17,917 bases of DNA from an uncultured Candidatus Melainabacteria bacterium (lineage in GTDB: Bacteria; Cyanobacteriota; Vampirovibrionia; Gastranaerophilales; Gastranaerophilaceae), in NCBI GenBank assembly GCA_934747335.1, contig CAKVGS010000037.1:1-17917 (forward strand), in the 5' to 3' direction. The position numbers were made by a program, and so were the translations under genes. Below the pieces are notes generated by a model that was not told where the DNA came from, did no database searches, and saw only the letters and a list, made by a program, of their open reading frames with translations. Shown here one piece after another: positions 5,813 to 14,225 of the stretch (the stretch's first letter is position 1; every line of letters begins with the position of its first letter).

Positions 5813-7319
5813 AAATACTGTGTCCCGGATTTATGTCTGCTGCGTAATCTGAGTTTAGTCTTGAACATCTTATCAAAGATTGTTGAGCAAGTTCATTATC
5901 CCCTTTTGCTCTTAAAACAAGGCTAAGATAATAATAATATCTAAAATTATTTGCGTCAATATAATAAGAATTATTTAGATATGTTGTAGCCATATTAAAA
6001 TTCTTATCTCTAATAGCCATATTTGCTAAACCTAGCCAAATATCATTGTTTGAAATATCAATTGATGCAACTCTAGGCATGAAATAATCAGATTTTTGAG
6101 GAAAAACTTGTAAAGAATTAACGAGTAAATCTTCGTCAAACTGATTCTTCTTGAGCAATTTTTCGTAAATTTTCTTAGATTTTTTATCTTTTTCCATTGC
6201 TAAATATGTTTTTGCCATACCAACCGAAGGTTCAATATCTCTTGTAAGTTTCTTTGCGTGTTTGTAATACTTCAAAGATTCATCATATTTTCTGTTGTCA
6301 TAACTTACATCCGCCAAAGTTAAAGATGCCAAATAGTTATTCTTGTCCTCTCTGAAAGCACGTGACGCAAATTCTTGTGCTTTTAATGGTTCTTCGTTTT
6401 CATAATAGATTCTGCCTAAAAGTGAAAACACCAAAGGACTGTATTGTTTAGCGTGTAAAACAGTAGATTGAAGAACTTTCGTTGCAAGCAAACTCTTATT
6501 TTGCAAATGATAGTAATAAGCCAAGTGATAGTCTTTCAAAGCTTCTGCTTTTGCAGTTCTATATAGCACATATTCTTCTATAGCTTTAACTTTTCTTTGA
6601 AAATCTACAGTTTTAAAATCCGCCTTTTTAATTTTTGCCAAAACTTTTAACGCTTGAGATGATTTGTTAGAATCCGCTAAAATTTTAGCTTTTAACGCTA
6701 AGTAATTAATATTTACATCATTTTCAACAAGTGCATTGTTAATGTATTTTAGCGCAAGTGGTAAATTGTTAGACTTATAATAACCGAGCGCGATTAAATA
6801 ATTTTTGTAATCGCTTTCTGACGCTTGATTAGAATTTAACAATTCTGACGTTGTTTCAATCGCCATATTATTATACATTATGTTTGAATAAGCATCAGCC
6901 AAATATACAACATCTTTTGGATTAACCATAGCAGAAGGATAATAATATTTTTTAATATCACTTACATAAGATGAAGTAAAGCCATTGTCATCAAGTTTTG
7001 CAATTAAAGCATCCGATAAATCAAAAAAACCGTATTCTGCCATTTTCATTCCATAAACAAGGAACACATAATCGTCATGCGAAGCTCTTTGAATTAAATC
7101 ATTAAAATCATCATAAGATGCTTTGACGTTGCTTTGAGCAAAACGATTTTCTGCTGACGCAAATTTAGCTTTTACAAAGTTATCTTTAATCACCATATCC
7201 ATATTGGCAACTGTTGTTTCAGCCTTGATTTTCAATGGTTTAACCGTTTCCGCCTGCGCAATTGCCGGCGTTGATAATATTAATGCTGTAATTAAAAACT
7301 CTTTTAATATCTTATTCAT
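5802..7319 (-). CDS. secreted TPR-repeat protein
   Basis: This 505-residue protein has a clear signal peptide. It starts MNKILKEFLITALILSTPAI, with a probable cleavage after AQA at residue 23, so it acts outside the inner membrane. The mature part is a solenoid of helix pairs with TPR character from about residue 160 on. The best repeats lie around 290-400 (PLVFSLLGRIYYENEEPLKA, then NNYLASLTLADVSYDNRKYD) and 435-490. TPR arrays bind partner proteins. The start overlaps the end of the HD-GYP gene by 8 nt, and the end overlaps the NarL regulator by 11 nt. The three are coupled and likely work in one process, perhaps sensing or assembly at the envelope (inference). Confidence 0.85.
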   Translation of the reverse strand: MNKILKEFLITALILSTPAIAQAETVKPLKIKAETTVANMDMVIKDNFVKAKFASAENRFAQSNVKASYDDFNDLIQRASHDDYVFLVYGMKMAEYGFFDLSDALIAKLDDNGFTSSYVSDIKKYYYPSAMVNPKDVVYLADAYSNIMYNNMAIETTSELLNSNQASESDYKNYLIALGYYKSNNLPLALKYINNALVENDVNINYLALKAKILADSNKSSQALKVLAKIKKADFKTVDFQRKVKAIEEYVLYRTAKAEALKDYHLAYYYHLQNKSLLATKVLQSTVLHAKQYSPLVFSLLGRIYYENEEPLKAQEFASRAFREDKNNYLASLTLADVSYDNRKYDESLKYYKHAKKLTRDIEPSVGMAKTYLAMEKDKKSKKIYEKLLKKNQFDEDLLVNSLQVFPQKSDYFMPRVASIDISNNDIWLGLANMAIRDKNFNMATTYLNNSYYIDANNFRYYYYLSLVLRAKGDNELAQQSLIRCSRLNSDYAADINPGHSIYEE

Positions 7320-8979
7320 GCTCTGTATCTATACCTACATAGTATTTATTAAATACTTCTAACAATTTATTACTACAATTATTTACTATTGAGTAATATA
7401 AATCAAGTAGGTTGTACTTATCTAATGTTTCCATATCTTCATCTGATATAGTCAAATGGTTTTCAGTACAAAATACCTTTACAATTTTACTCAATTTTAT
7501 TGCTAAAAACTTTTCAACAACAAGCGGGTCAAAATGGGAGCCTGCGCCGTTTTTAATAATATCAATAACTTTTTCTATCGGCATTTTATCACGATAATGT
7601 CTTTTTGAAGTTATCGCGTCAAACACATCAGACACAGCCAAAATTCTTCCACCAAAAGGAATTTCCTCACCTTTTAAGTGTCTGTAATAACCTGTTCCAT
7701 CAAATTTTTCATGGTGAGAACAAGCTATTTCAGTAATTTGTTGGAAATCTTTTGACATGTGAATTTTTTCTAAAATATGATGCGTAATTTCTACGTGTTC
7801 TTGAATATGCTTATATTCTTCAGGTGTTAATTTACCTTCTTTTTGCAAAACAGAATCCCTGATACCGATTTTCCCGATATCATGTAACGCTGCCGCTTTC
7901 TCTAATATGTATAAATCATTTTTTTCCATACCGAATTCTTGTGCAATAAGAGAAGAAAACATTTTTACACGAGAAGAATGACCTGATGTGATTTTATCAC
8001 GCGCATCAATAGATGTAGCAAGTGTTTCAATAAAGCTATCCAATACAACTTTTTGCTCTTCTAGCAGTTTTCTTTGTTTTTCGAAAAGTTGAGCGTTTTC
8101 TAAAGAAATACCAGCGCTTGATGCAATTGCAACCAGCAAATCCTCATCATCAGGTGTGAAATATTCATCAAATTTGTTAATAACCTGAAATACACCAATA
8201 ATTTCTTGATTAAAATTTTTAATAGGAATACAAAGAATAGTTTTTGTTCTATATCCTGTTTTTTTGTCAATATCAGGATTGAAACGCTTGTCGTTATAAG
8301 CATCTTTGATATTAATCGTTTCGCCTGTTTTAACAACGTGTCCGGCAATTCCTTTATCAGCAGGAATTCTTAATTCTTTTGTGTCAAGCCCTGTTGCAAC
8401 TTTAGAATAAAGCTCATTATTTTCTTTATCATAAAGAAAAATTGTGCATCTGTCAGCATTCATAGCGGTTTTAGTTTCTTCTGCAATTGTTTTAATTAAT
8501 AAATCAATATTTTTTTCTGCAGCAACAGCTTGACCAATATTTACAAGAGCTATAAGAGGGTCTTTTGTTTGGTTATGATTTGTATAATGACTTACCGCAG
8601 GACATTTTAAAAGAGAGTTTAATTTTTCAAAAAAATCTGTTTTTTGATTCTTAATAGAAAGTTTGCGTGCCTTATTATAATTTATTGCATATAACGCTGT
8701 ACTTTTTTCCGAGAAATTGATATACCCTAAAATCATTTCATACAAAATTTTTGTAATCGGGTCGTTTGACTGTTCAACAAGAAAAGCTGTATCATTCATG
8801 AATTGATAAAAACAATTATAATCTTTTTTCAAAAAAGCACCTAGAGCTAAAAGCGTAAAACAAACTGCTGTATCATCATGATAAATATCTTTATGTTTTT
8901 CGATTCGCTCTTTAGCTTCATCATACTTATTATTAAGTATTTCAGACACTGACTCATAAATGAAATTTTCTAAAGTCAT
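7312..8979 (-). CDS. GAF / HD-GYP domain signalling protein
   Basis: This is a 555-residue cytoplasmic protein. Residues 1-135 are helical and TPR-like. A GAF sensor domain spans about 155-298, and a short helical linker follows. The HD-GYP phosphodiesterase-type domain (about 313-495) carries GHSSRV (His334), HDIGKIGI (His366/Asp367), His395, HH at 422-423, DGTGYY and SDVFDAI (Asp451). HD-GYP domains usually hydrolyse cyclic di-GMP. The metal ligands are present, but the signature GYP reads GYY (430-432). A helical tail of about 60 residues follows the domain. It is the first gene of the five-gene operon, with a GAGAGGG site and a promoter at about 9003-9032. Confidence 0.92.
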   Translation of the reverse strand: MTLENFIYESVSEILNNKYDEAKERIEKHKDIYHDDTAVCFTLLALGAFLKKDYNCFYQFMNDTAFLVEQSNDPITKILYEMILGYINFSEKSTALYAINYNKARKLSIKNQKTDFFEKLNSLLKCPAVSHYTNHNQTKDPLIALVNIGQAVAAEKNIDLLIKTIAEETKTAMNADRCTIFLYDKENNELYSKVATGLDTKELRIPADKGIAGHVVKTGETINIKDAYNDKRFNPDIDKKTGYRTKTILCIPIKNFNQEIIGVFQVINKFDEYFTPDDEDLLVAIASSAGISLENAQLFEKQRKLLEEQKVVLDSFIETLATSIDARDKITSGHSSRVKMFSSLIAQEFGMEKNDLYILEKAAALHDIGKIGIRDSVLQKEGKLTPEEYKHIQEHVEITHHILEKIHMSKDFQQITEIACSHHEKFDGTGYYRHLKGEEIPFGGRILAVSDVFDAITSKRHYRDKMPIEKVIDIIKNGAGSHFDPLVVEKFLAIKLSKIVKVFCTENHLTISDEDMETLDKYNLLDLYYSIVNNCSNKLLEVFNKYYVGIDTEHE

Positions 8980-9002
8980 TCCAACCCTCTCTTGTTTATT
9001 CT

Positions 9003-9032
9003 ATAATACTATAAAATGGCGTTATATGACAA
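9003..9032 (-). promoter_or_regulatory. sigma-70-like promoter of the HD-GYP operon
   Basis: On the minus strand TTGTCA (9027-9032) and TATTAT (9003-9008) are separated by 18 bp, a good match to the housekeeping consensus. They lie about 24 nt upstream of the HD-GYP start codon. Confidence 0.5.
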
Positions 9033-9066
9033 GGGGGCGAGAGTAGATAATATTGTAAGATTGACA

Positions 9067-9226
9067 CCTCACCCTAACCCTCTCCTGTAAGGAGAGGGAA
9101 TGACCAAAGCGCGATTATATTGCGTCGGGTCATTGCGTGGTATAAACGTTTTTGCCCTCGCCCCTTGAGGGAGAGGGAGCAATCGTTGACGAGCTGTGCG
9201 AGTCTTACGAGTGCGGGTGAGGGGTA
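9067..9226. repeat. G/C-rich interspersed repeat (CCTCACCCTAACCCTCTCC type)
   Basis: The element begins CCTCACCCTAACCCTCTCC, has a hairpin with AAGGAGAGGG, and ends GGGTGAGGGG, which is inverse to its start. The middle holds GCCCCTTGAGGGAGAGGG. It also contains an AATGACC...GGTCATTGCG pair reminiscent of family B. It is far richer in G and C than the genes beside it. It separates the divergent HD-GYP operon and the GT2 gene and may contribute to their terminator or promoter regions. A degenerate relative lies at 1881-1941, and related segments flank the element at 17492-17754. Confidence 0.75.
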
Positions 9227-9250
9227 AAATATTACAAAAAAGAGGCTTAT

Positions 9251-9934
9251 ATGAACAAAATTTCAATTCTAATACCTGTATACAACGAAAAAAACACGCT
9301 TCTTGAAATTCTTAAACAAGTCGAAGCTGTTGATTTTGGATTGGAAAAAGAAATAATTTTAATTGATGACTATTCTACTGACGGAACAAAAGAATTATAC
9401 AAAGATTTAAATTATAAAATTCTTTACCATGAAAAAAACATGGGCAAGGGCGCAGCTTTAAGAACCGGATTTAATGCGGCAACCGGCGATATTATAATTA
9501 TTCAGGATGCGGATTTAGAATACAATCCTGCTGACTATAAACCACTGGTAGAATTAATAAAAAATGACAAAGCGGATGTTGTTTACGGTTCACGCTTAGC
9601 AGACACAAGAAATCAAGGTAAATTTTTATTGCTAAGTTATCTGGCAAACGTAACACTTTCTTTTATGACAAGAATTCTTTACGGCACATTTTTAACAGAT
9701 ATGGAAACCTGTTACAAGGCTTTTCGCGCCGATTTTATAAAAGGCATAACAATCGAATCAAATCGTTTTGATTTTGAGCCTGAAATAACAGCTAAGATTT
9801 TAAAAAAGAATGCACGTTTTAAAGAAATTCCGATTTCTTATAACGCACGCCAAGAAAGTGAAGGTAAGAAAATCACTTGGAAAGACGGAGTACAAGCTAT
9901 TTTTACACTTTTAAAATATCGTTTTAAGAATTAA
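9251..9934 (+). CDS. family 2 glycosyltransferase
   Basis: This 227-residue GT-A fold glycosyltransferase resembles the dolichyl- or undecaprenyl-phosphate sugar synthases (DPM1 type). It shows the nucleotide-binding start ISILIPVYNEKNTLLEIL, the DDYSTDGT motif with Asp39/Asp40, KNMGKGAALRTGF and the DXD metal site in QDADLEYNP (Asp86, Asp88), then VVYGSRL. No C-terminal membrane segments are present, so this is the short soluble or peripheral form. It probably transfers a sugar from a nucleotide sugar to a lipid phosphate carrier or envelope glycan. The acceptor cannot be read from sequence. An AAAGAGG site precedes the ATG. The LptF/LptG-type gene follows 53 nt later, consistent with an envelope role. 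Confidence 0.88.
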   Translation: MNKISILIPVYNEKNTLLEILKQVEAVDFGLEKEIILIDDYSTDGTKELYKDLNYKILYHEKNMGKGAALRTGFNAATGDIIIIQDADLEYNPADYKPLVELIKNDKADVVYGSRLADTRNQGKFLLLSYLANVTLSFMTRILYGTFLTDMETCYKAFRADFIKGITIESNRFDFEPEITAKILKKNARFKEIPISYNARQESEGKKITWKDGVQAIFTLLKYRFKN

Positions 9935-9987
9935 CTTATTTACTTTTTCTTTTTCATCTTTTTTCTGATACAATTTAAAAGGGGCTT

Positions 9988-11115
9988 ATGAAAGATTTTC
10001 TTAAAAATTTATTTTATCAATTAAAAAACATGAAATTGCTTGACAAATACATCTTGAAGCAAGTTATTGAAATGTTTATTATGGGCGTTTTGGTATTTAC
10101 TTCCATTATTTTTGCCTCCGATACTTTCATAACTCTGATTAAACAGATTTCAATGTACGGCATTCCGTTTAAGATTGCATTCTTAATTATAATTCTGCAT
10201 TTGCCTGCAGTTTTTGTAATGACAATTCCTATGGGAGTTTTATTGGCAACTGTAATGACGCTTAATGGCTTGAGTTTAAGTTCTGAAATTACCGTAATGC
10301 GAGCATGCGGTATCGGTTTAAATCGTATTGCAAAACCTATTTTTATTTTCGCCATATTTATGGCATGCGTAAGTTTTATTCTTAATGAAACAGTCGTTCC
10401 TGTTATGACAAAACAGTCTACCGATTTGGCACTGTATGCGTTCAGCAAAAAAAATATTCCTGAAGGGAAACATAATTTTACATTTAAAGAAGTTAAAGAT
10501 GGCGGTTTGTTAAAACGTTTATTCTATGTTGGCGATTGTACAAATAAACAATTGCATAATATCACAGTGCTTGATGCATCTAAAGAAGGTACAATTCAAA
10601 TTCTACAAGCAAGACAAGGTGCTACAACAGCCGAAGGCTGGGAATTCCAAAAGGGTGCAATTTATACGGTAACTAACAGCGGAAAAACACTTGATACAAC
10701 TTTGTTTGAAGATTCAACTCTCAAATTCGGCATGGATTTATCGAAAGAAATGAACCGAAACTTAGCAAACGAGCATAACTTTATTCAATTGTGTAAGTTT
10801 TTGGCAAAATCAGATGTAGAAGACAGGCATATTCTCAAAATAAGTTTGTTCGATAAAATTGCTCTTCCACTAACAACAATTGTACTTGTTTTAATTGGTG
10901 TACCGCTTGCAATTACTCCGCCAAGAGTTCGCTATAACAGAGGTTTCTTATTTAGTATCCTGATTATTTTTGCGTATTATTTAATCAGAGCTTTATCAAT
11001 TTCTTTTGGTGAAGCAGGCTCGCTCGCTCCAATATTAGCAGCGTTTATGCCAAATATTATTCTTTCAATAATTGGTGTTGGACTTTATTACAGAAAAGTA
11101 TTTACGATTTGCTAG
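9988..11115 (+). CDS. LptF/LptG-family permease (YjgP/YjgQ)
   Basis: This 375-residue inner-membrane protein belongs to the family that, with LptB and LptC, extracts LPS and passes it to the periplasmic bridge. The N-terminal membrane segments are around 28-50, 62-90 and 115-135. A periplasmic beta-jellyroll region (about 145-275) follows, then three further segments at the C-terminus. The family hallmark SSEITVMRACGIGLNRIAKP lies at 98-117. Whether it is LptF or LptG cannot be settled, and only one copy is here; some lineages use a single or distant second subunit. The ATG at 9988 has an AAAAGGGG site; an internal Met at residue 15 is a less likely start. Confidence 0.9.
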   Translation: MKDFLKNLFYQLKNMKLLDKYILKQVIEMFIMGVLVFTSIIFASDTFITLIKQISMYGIPFKIAFLIIILHLPAVFVMTIPMGVLLATVMTLNGLSLSSEITVMRACGIGLNRIAKPIFIFAIFMACVSFILNETVVPVMTKQSTDLALYAFSKKNIPEGKHNFTFKEVKDGGLLKRLFYVGDCTNKQLHNITVLDASKEGTIQILQARQGATTAEGWEFQKGAIYTVTNSGKTLDTTLFEDSTLKFGMDLSKEMNRNLANEHNFIQLCKFLAKSDVEDRHILKISLFDKIALPLTTIVLVLIGVPLAITPPRVRYNRGFLFSILIIFAYYLIRALSISFGEAGSLAPILAAFMPNIILSIIGVGLYYRKVFTIC

Positions 11116-11127
11116 GCGGGGTTGCTT

Positions 11128-11868
11128 ATGGAAAGTTTGATAGGCGTAGCAGTAATTGGACTGGTTTATTTGTTTTTTGTCTTTCCGATTCCTGCAATTA
11201 TAATTTCTGTTATTGGTGTTATCGCTTATTTAATTTTTATAAATATACGAAGACGCGGACACACCCCTGAGCTGACTCAAGCTCGATTGGCAGTGCTAAA
11301 AGAAGCTGAAATGTATTTATCGCCATACACTAGTATTTGGAAAAATTTAAAACTTTCTAATAAACATTGTTCTCTTTCTTTGGGAGAAGACGGTCTAACA
11401 ATAAGAGCGGTTGAAAAAGGTGGTAAGTGTCGAAATTTCACAGTTGTTTCTTCCAGCGTATACAGCAGACCTGTTTTGTGGAATCTGTTTTGTCATCATT
11501 TTGACAGTACAAAAACTTATTATGGACTTAAAGATGAATGTAGAATATATAGGGTTCAAATTCGAGAGTATACTAGTCCAAAGTCACAAAACACATTCTA
11601 TCTTCCCGGACCAAAACAGGATGTTGTGGATATAAATAATGCTTCCGAAGTTGAAATAACAGCTCTTCCCGGAATCAGCATCGTTTTGGCAAAAAAACTT
11701 ATCAAAAAACGTGAAGAAATTGGCGGATTTAAAAATACACATGAAGTTTTTGTGTATTTAAAACTCAAACCTCACATGGAAAATCAATTAAGAGATTTAA
11801 TTTGTGTTAATAAAATGCAAGGCTCAGTTAAAATAGAAAAATATCAAGAAAGACATGTGGATTTATGA
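11128..11868 (+). CDS. membrane protein with C-terminal helix-hairpin-helix (ComEA-like) domain
   Basis: This 246-residue protein is counted from the ATG at 11128. A TTG six bases upstream is in frame, but the GGCGGGG ribosome binding site fits the ATG. Two adjacent hydrophobic stretches (about 3-20 and 22-40) anchor it and are followed by RRRG. The middle (about 45-160) is Cys-containing and not recognised. The end (about 165-230) is a double helix-hairpin-helix of the ComEA type: VDINNASEVEITALPGIS, then AKKLIKKREEIGGF. HhH domains bind the DNA backbone, though in membrane-anchored proteins they may also serve other contacts. It begins 12 nt after the permease gene, and its stop overlaps the next start (ATGA). 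Confidence 0.75.
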   Translation: MESLIGVAVIGLVYLFFVFPIPAIIISVIGVIAYLIFINIRRRGHTPELTQARLAVLKEAEMYLSPYTSIWKNLKLSNKHCSLSLGEDGLTIRAVEKGGKCRNFTVVSSSVYSRPVLWNLFCHHFDSTKTYYGLKDECRIYRVQIREYTSPKSQNTFYLPGPKQDVVDINNASEVEITALPGISIVLAKKLIKKREEIGGFKNTHEVFVYLKLKPHMENQLRDLICVNKMQGSVKIEKYQERHVDL

Positions 11869-12455
11869 AGCTTCGCGTTTTCAATATATTAAAAAACACA
11901 AAAGTTGAAGGCCCTGAAACTCGTTATTGCATTTGGGTTCAAGGTTGTTCAAGGCACTGTAAAGGATGTCAAGCCGTTCATACTTGGTCACACTCAGGCG
12001 GGACTTTATATAATATAAAAGATATTATTACCGATATAAAAAAACAAAAAAACATTGAAGGTGTAACATTTTTAGGTGGAGAACCGTTTGAACAAGCTGA
12101 AGCATTAGGAATAATTGCAAAATCAGTAAAAAAAGAAGGGCTTGGGGTCTTATGCTTTACCGGCGGACTTTTAGAAGAATTACAACAAAAAGAAGCAAAT
12201 AAAACCTTATTGGAAAACATTGATTTATTAATCGACGGGGCGTTTGAAATTGAAAATGTTGACTACTCTCGTCCTTGGTGCGGTTCAAGCAATCAGCGGT
12301 ATCATTTTTTAACTAATAGATATAATGAAGATATTTTTGAAAAATACAAAAACAAAGTAGAAATAAATATCTCAAAAAACGGCACAATATTCATGAATGG
12401 AATGGGGAATTTTGACGAAATACAGCATAAGATTGATTTAACCAAAATAATATAA
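11865..12455 (+). CDS. radical SAM activating-enzyme-like protein (NrdG-type)
   Basis: This 196-residue protein contains the radical SAM cluster motif CxxxCxxC at Cys28, Cys32 and Cys35 (GCSRHCKGC) and the SAM-binding GGEP at 71-74. It also has the NrdG-like segment SNQRYHFLTNRY near 142-152. The family uses a [4Fe-4S] cluster and S-adenosylmethionine to make a 5'-deoxyadenosyl radical. Short members usually install a glycyl radical on a partner enzyme. No glycyl-radical enzyme such as NrdD or PflB is in the window. The nearest downstream genes are the Ycf46-like AAA ATPase set, 146 nt further on. The start overlaps the stop of the HhH gene (ATGA). It could activate a distant reductase or act with the AAA group; the second is inference. 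Confidence 0.85.
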   Translation: MKLRVFNILKNTKVEGPETRYCIWVQGCSRHCKGCQAVHTWSHSGGTLYNIKDIITDIKKQKNIEGVTFLGGEPFEQAEALGIIAKSVKKEGLGVLCFTGGLLEELQQKEANKTLLENIDLLIDGAFEIENVDYSRPWCGSSNQRYHFLTNRYNEDIFEKYKNKVEINISKNGTIFMNGMGNFDEIQHKIDLTKII

Positions 12456-12476
12456 TGTTATGCTAAAAGTATTATA

Positions 12477-12575
12477 AATTGCCACGAAAATCTTACGATT
12501 TTCTCGCAATGACTGATAAACAAACATTCAAGTCATTGCGAGGAGCAACAACAATTTAATGCGACGAAACAATCC
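12477..12575. repeat. GATTGCC-type palindromic repeat, family B, copy 2
   Basis: The segment runs from ATTGCCACG to the inverted GACGAAACAATCC, with CGCAATGAC and GTCATTGCGAGGAGC inside. The left arm contains a perfect small hairpin GAAAATC-TTAC-GATTTTC. It fills almost the whole gap between the radical SAM gene and the AAA ATPase gene, ending about 27 bp before the latter's ATG. Confidence 0.85.
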
Positions 12576-12601
12576 ATTACAAAAGATAATGAGGATTTTA
12601 T

Positions 12602-14215
12602 ATGAGTACATACAAACTTTCTAATCTTATACGCGCAAGATTTCCGATGATTTACATCACAACGTTTGAAGAAGACCGCGTTACAAAATACATTAAATCT
12701 GTCGTAACAGACGTGAAACAAGTTAAATTCGAACGTGAAGTTTTTACATGGACACAAACCGCAGGACTTTATAACGACACGCTCAAAAAAACTGTTCCCG
12801 ATACGACATGTCCTTGTAAAATGCTTGAATACGTTCGCAAATATGACAAAGATGCTGTTTTTATTATTTATGATTTTCATGTTAATTTCGGACCTAAAAA
12901 CAGAACACCTGATTACAACGTAATCAGAAAAATTCGTGATATTATTCCTGATTTAAAATTAGGAACAGTCAGAAAAACTTTGTTTTTCATTGCGCCTGAA
13001 TTACTTATTCCTGAAGCTTTACAGAAAGAAATTACAATCTACGACTTTCCGCTCCCTACTCTTGCAGAAATTAGAACGAAATTTGACAGCATGCTAAGTC
13101 AAAACGAAAGTGTAAAAACTGAATTAAGCGAAGAAGAAAAAGATAAACTTTGTAAAGCTGCTCTCGGTTTAACGCTTCAAGAAGCAGAAAGTGCATTTGC
13201 TCTTGCAATGGTAAATGATGGCAAAATTGATATGCGAGATTTGCCTGTAATATTAGAAGAAAAAGTTCAAGTTATCAAAAAAACAGGTATTCTTGAATTC
13301 ATAAAATCCGAATATTCTATGAAAGACATTGGTGGTTTGGATAACTTAAAAAGTTGGTTACTAAAGCGCAACAACTCTTGGTCTGAGCAGGCAAAAAAAT
13401 ACTGCATTCCTGCACCAAAAGGAGTTTTAGTAACGGGCGTTCCTGGTTGTGGTAAAAGTTTAACAGCAAAAGCAATGAGTACAATTTGGCAATTGCCTCT
13501 ACTAAAGCTCGATTTCGGCAAAGTTTTTTCAGGACTCGTTGGAAGTTCAGAAGAAAATATGCGCCGAGCATTAGCAACAGCAGAAGCAGTTGCTCCATCA
13601 ATACTTTGGATTGATGAAATCGAAAAAGGATTAAGCGGGCTTGGTTCAAACGGAGATAGCGGCGTTTCTTCAAGAATATTCGGTCAATTCCTTACTTGGA
13701 TGCAAGAAAAAGAAGCACCTGTATTTGTAATCGCAACCGCTAACAACATTAGTTCACTACCGCCAGAGCTATTAAGAAAAGGACGTTTTGACGAAATATT
13801 TTTCGTAGACTTGCCAACATTTGAAGAACGAAAAGAAATTTTCAAGCTTCACTTGGAAAGACGTCTAAAAAGTAAAGAAGTAGCCAGTGAAGTAGTAGGC
13901 ATAAAAAATCTATGTTCAGAGCTTGCAAAAATGACCGAAGGTTTCATCGGCTCCGAAATAGAGCAGGTTGTTATTTCATCATTATGCGATGCATTCTTTG
14001 AAAATAGAGCACTAAGTTTTGATGATTTATCAAGAAACATAGCGAACACCGTGCCATTATCTATGACTCAAAGAGAACAAATTCTATCTCTTAGAGCATG
14101 GGCGAACGTTAGAGCAGTTTCTGCTACAAAAACTTCTAATCTGAAGGAATACGCAAAAGATATTAACGAAAACAATATCTCTGCAAGCCGCGGCGGACGC
14201 ACCCTCGACTTCTAG
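12602..14215 (+). CDS. ycf46: Ycf46-like AAA ATPase
   Basis: This 537-residue cytoplasmic AAA ATPase has a degenerate N-terminal half (about 1-225; starts RARFPMIYITTFEEDRV) and a canonical C-terminal AAA module. Walker A is GVPGCGKS (279-286), Walker B is ILWIDE (334-339) and the sensor is ATANN (378-382). The arginine-finger region is LLRKGRFDE (390-398), and a lid helix segment FIGSEIEQVVISSL follows. The half-degenerate, half-active layout and about 500-residue length match Ycf46, named from plastid genomes. In cyanobacteria Ycf46 has been linked to inorganic carbon use, but its substrate is unknown. A GAGG site precedes the ATG. The DUF1257-like and DUF2997 genes downstream support the family assignment. 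Confidence 0.88.
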   Translation: MSTYKLSNLIRARFPMIYITTFEEDRVTKYIKSVVTDVKQVKFEREVFTWTQTAGLYNDTLKKTVPDTTCPCKMLEYVRKYDKDAVFIIYDFHVNFGPKNRTPDYNVIRKIRDIIPDLKLGTVRKTLFFIAPELLIPEALQKEITIYDFPLPTLAEIRTKFDSMLSQNESVKTELSEEEKDKLCKAALGLTLQEAESAFALAMVNDGKIDMRDLPVILEEKVQVIKKTGILEFIKSEYSMKDIGGLDNLKSWLLKRNNSWSEQAKKYCIPAPKGVLVTGVPGCGKSLTAKAMSTIWQLPLLKLDFGKVFSGLVGSSEENMRRALATAEAVAPSILWIDEIEKGLSGLGSNGDSGVSSRIFGQFLTWMQEKEAPVFVIATANNISSLPPELLRKGRFDEIFFVDLPTFEERKEIFKLHLERRLKSKEVASEVVGIKNLCSELAKMTEGFIGSEIEQVVISSLCDAFFENRALSFDDLSRNIANTVPLSMTQREQILSLRAWANVRAVSATKTSNLKEYAKDINENNISASRGGRTLDF

Positions 14216-14225
14216 GTGCTACGGT

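Noticed and set aside
9069..9266. Minus-strand open frame of 65 codons
   Set aside because: Consists of the G/C-rich interspersed repeat and overlaps the GT2 start; repeat sequence, not a gene.
9966..9974. Extended -10 promoter TGATACAAT before the LptF/LptG gene
   Set aside because: No -35 box, and transcription would start inside the ribosome binding site; read-through from the GT2 gene is simpler.
10017..10448. Minus-strand open frame of 143 codons
   Set aside because: Lies wholly antisense inside the well-supported LptF/LptG gene and resembles a shadow translation of its membrane segments.
11122..11127. TTG start for the HhH membrane protein
   Set aside because: The ATG at 11128 is better spaced from the GGCGGGG ribosome binding site.
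12533..12880. Minus-strand open frame of 115 codons
   Set aside because: Antisense to the start of the AAA ATPase gene and begins in the family B palindrome; no homology-like features.
13317..13673. Minus-strand open frame of 118 codons
   Set aside because: Antisense to the Walker A and B region of the AAA ATPase, Leu-rich shadow sequence.
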